Assembly (NCBI GenBank): GCA_023136985.1
Contig: JAGLQD010000611.1
Coordinates: forward strand, 1-6,948
DNA from: Candidatus Sabulitectum sp.
GTDB lineage: Bacteria > Fermentibacterota > Fermentibacteria > Fermentibacterales > JCC-6
Direction of reading: 5' to 3'
Length of the DNA stretch: 6,948 nt
In this document: one piece after another, positions 5,324-6,948 of the stretch
How positions within the stretch are numbered: the first letter of the stretch is position 1
Layout: every line of letters begins with the position of its first letter
Notes under the pieces: generated by a model
Told to the model about the DNA's origin: nothing
What the model saw: the letters and a program-made list of their open reading frames with translations, nothing else
The model's database searches: none
Position numbers and translations under genes: made by a program

Positions 5324-6712
5324 TCAGTCAACGAAATTCGATTCTCTGCCAGTACCCAGAAGATCGATCTTCTTCCACTTCCCTGTTCTGAATCTGAAGA
5401 AAAAGAACATGGCGAACAGAGCCACATAGAAGCTGGTGAACAGCCAGAGATCAACAATACCAGAGTGGCGCACAGCGTAAAGGTAGAGTATGCCCGGGAT
5501 CCAGAAAAACCAGCCCAGAAGACCTGACACCCACACAACAAATTTTGTGTCACCTGCTCCGCGCAGAGCTCCGCTGTACATAAGATTAACCGCGTCAAAA
5601 ACACCCCAGGCTGCAACTATTGCCAGTAGCTTGCCTGCAGTTGAAGACAACTCTTCAATTGAACAGGCGGAGTCGGGACTGAAGAAAAGTTTTGTGTAGA
5701 ACCCCGGGAACAGTATAAAAGTCGCTGCCAGCGGAGCAAAGTAGCACAGAGAAAGTAGAAGCGTACGCCTTGTGGCCCTGACGGCCATATCGGTACTGCC
5801 CATTCCAATACATCTGCCAACGATCACAGTGGTGGCAAAACCAAAACCAAGCAGTGGATTGAAAGCAAGATTGTTCACACTGAAAGCCAGGTTGTTGGCG
5901 GTAAAATCCACCACTCCCAATCTTCCTGCTATGAAAATAAAAATGGTAAAGCTTGCAACATCCATAAAGATGTGTAATCCTGCTGGAAAACCGAACTTAA
6001 TAATTCTCTTCGTCAGAGGCCATGAGAATTTAAAGTTCTCTCTTGTTTTGTAGTTCCGTGCTGTTTTTCCGGTGTAAGCAGCGATGGTCAGGATTGTGCC
6101 TGGAATAAAAGATGAGATCGCCGTTGCAATTGCAGCACCTCGGATCCCCATCTCAGGAAACCCCAGTTTTCCAAAGATCATCACATAATCAAGAAAAATA
6201 TTAATCCCCGCACCAATAAGCACCGCAACCATTGCCGGAACAGTCTTTCCTCTGCCATTCCAGAAGGATGATGCAGCGGCGGTAAAAACCGGCCCCGACG
6301 CAGAAAGCATCAGTATCCGGAAATAGGTGTGTTCATGGGCCAGAACTTCAGGGGCATGACCGGAAAGATTCAGCAGCATAGCTCCCGGTATAGCCAAAGA
6401 TGCAAGTATCGGAGCAGAGAACATTGTCAGATAAAGGCCTTGTGCTAGAGATTTTGAACACCCTTGCCGGTCTCCGGCACCAAAATACTGGGAGACAAAA
6501 GTACTGGAGTAACTGACTGTTCCAAAGAAAATGCAGAGAAGAGTAAAACTTAAAATTCCTGCAGGCAGCGAAGCCTGTAATTCAAGCTGACTGTGCTGAG
6601 CAAGAAACAGTCTGTCGCAGAACATCATAATTGTTCTGCCTGCCATTCCCACAATAATTGGCAGGGAAATGGCGATTATCCCTCTGTAGGAATCAGGTGC
6701 GTGTTTACTCAT
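5324..6712 (-). CDS. MATE-family efflux transporter (NorM/DinF-like)
   Basis: An inner-membrane antiporter of 462 residues, the usual size for the multidrug and toxic compound extrusion family, whose members export organic cations or other compounds using Na+ or H+ gradients. About 12 hydrophobic segments are visible. Family landmarks are the first helix with D33 (MFCDRLFLAQ), FVSQYFGAGDR (72-82) and its counterpart in the second half VGRCIGMGSTDMA (298-310), the NIFLDYVMIFG-LGFPEMGIRGAA block (171-194), and LRGAGDT (383-389). The two-fold internal similarity (GAG-type motif in each half) fits the MATE fold. The substrate cannot be assigned. The ATG at 6712 overlaps the end of the preceding gene by 8 bp (ATGAGTAA) with only a weak TAAGG ten bases upstream, so translation is probably coupled. 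The stop is 115 bp before the GH18-like start. Confidence 0.93.
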   Translation of the reverse strand: MSKHAPDSYRGIIAISLPIIVGMAGRTIMMFCDRLFLAQHSQLELQASLPAGILSFTLLCIFFGTVSYSSTFVSQYFGAGDRQGCSKSLAQGLYLTMFSAPILASLAIPGAMLLNLSGHAPEVLAHEHTYFRILMLSASGPVFTAAASSFWNGRGKTVPAMVAVLIGAGINIFLDYVMIFGKLGFPEMGIRGAAIATAISSFIPGTILTIAAYTGKTARNYKTRENFKFSWPLTKRIIKFGFPAGLHIFMDVASFTIFIFIAGRLGVVDFTANNLAFSVNNLAFNPLLGFGFATTVIVGRCIGMGSTDMAVRATRRTLLLSLCYFAPLAATFILFPGFYTKLFFSPDSACSIEELSSTAGKLLAIVAAWGVFDAVNLMYSGALRGAGDTKFVVWVSGLLGWFFWIPGILYLYAVRHSGIVDLWLFTSFYVALFAMFFFFRFRTGKWKKIDLLGTGRESNFVD

Positions 6713-6948
6713 TCAATTCAAGCCTTATTATTGATCCCGTTCCATCTTCTGAAACAAACAGATGATTCCCCTGCACAACAACATCTTCTACAGTGGAAAA
6801 GTTGTGATCCAGAAGAGTTGATCTTCCTGTTGAATCCACCCTGTGAACAGACCCGCTTTCCTCTGTAATGTAAAAGGGAAAGCCTCCATCAGTCATTCCA
6901 ATTCCTTCACAAGCTGTAACTCCACTAACGAACGGTATCAGAGAAGAG
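6705..6948 (-). CDS. Beta-propeller-like (NHL/SMP-30-type) protein, C-terminal end (5' end outside window)
   Basis: The frame is open to the right edge of the window, so the ATG at 6896 is an internal Met rather than the start; about 80 residues plus stop are visible. The sequence shows blade-like repeats: FYITEESGSVHRVDSTGRSTLL, then VEDVVVQGNHLFVSEDGTGSIIRLEL. The pattern 'hydrophobic strand, acidic-x-Gly-x-hydrophobic-x-R-hydrophobic' followed by 'V-x-G-N-x-L-x-V-S-E' is typical of NHL or SMP-30/gluconolactonase-like six-bladed propellers. Such folds serve as enzymes or binding scaffolds; no catalytic residue can be identified in this fragment. It overlaps the MATE gene by 8 bp, so it is its operon partner. 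The family is inferred from repeat style only. Confidence 0.6.
   Translation of the reverse strand, partial: SSLIPFVSGVTACEGIGMTDGGFPFYITEESGSVHRVDSTGRSTLLDHNFSTVEDVVVQGNHLFVSEDGTGSIIRLELNE

Noticed and set aside
5324..5326. UGA at the end of the MATE gene as a second recoding site
   Set aside because: The protein is already of full family length. The frame beyond closes after about 15 codons and has no conserved-looking sequence.

Overview
The window (about 46-47% GC by eye) is densely coding bacterial DNA with seven genes in two convergent blocks. It uses the standard genetic code: TGG encodes Trp throughout, and TAA, TAG and TGA all end genes. The large secreted glycosidase ends in what looks like a type IX secretion (T9SS/FlgD-like) C-terminal sorting domain preceded by a golvesin-like domain. 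That suggests a member or relative of the Fibrobacteres-Chlorobi-Bacteroidetes group, or a candidate phylum near it. This placement is an inference from protein style only.

Plus-strand block (1-2820): the C-terminal half of an MFS-type transporter (cut by the window edge), a class I SAM-dependent methyltransferase, a metallo-beta-lactamase-fold hydrolase and a type I methionine aminopeptidase. Consecutive genes overlap by 8 bp, are separated by 3 bp, and overlap by 4 bp, so they are almost certainly one translationally coupled operon. The aminopeptidase is housekeeping. The role of the other three together is not evident.

Minus-strand block (6948-2821, read right to left): the C-terminal end of a beta-propeller-like protein (cut by the window edge), a MATE-family efflux transporter (8 bp overlap), a 115 bp gap, a secreted GH18-like glycosidase of 600 residues, and 15 bp later a small secreted protein. 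The two blocks meet tail to tail with no base between their stop codons.

The most interesting item is the small secreted protein (3390-2821). It has a good Shine-Dalgarno site, a clean signal peptide and a 189-codon frame interrupted only by one in-frame UGA at codon 37, in the context Cys-Gly-Ser-UGA-Gly (a CxxU pattern). Directly after the UGA lies a two-part stem-loop: a 5 bp lower stem, a 6 bp upper stem, and an AGGU apical loop 22 nt downstream. This fits the general description of a bacterial SECIS element. It is therefore a candidate undescribed extracytoplasmic selenoprotein. The main competing explanation is a TGG-to-TGA (Trp to stop) change or sequencing error. Homologue alignment and a check for selA/selB/selC/selD in the genome would decide.
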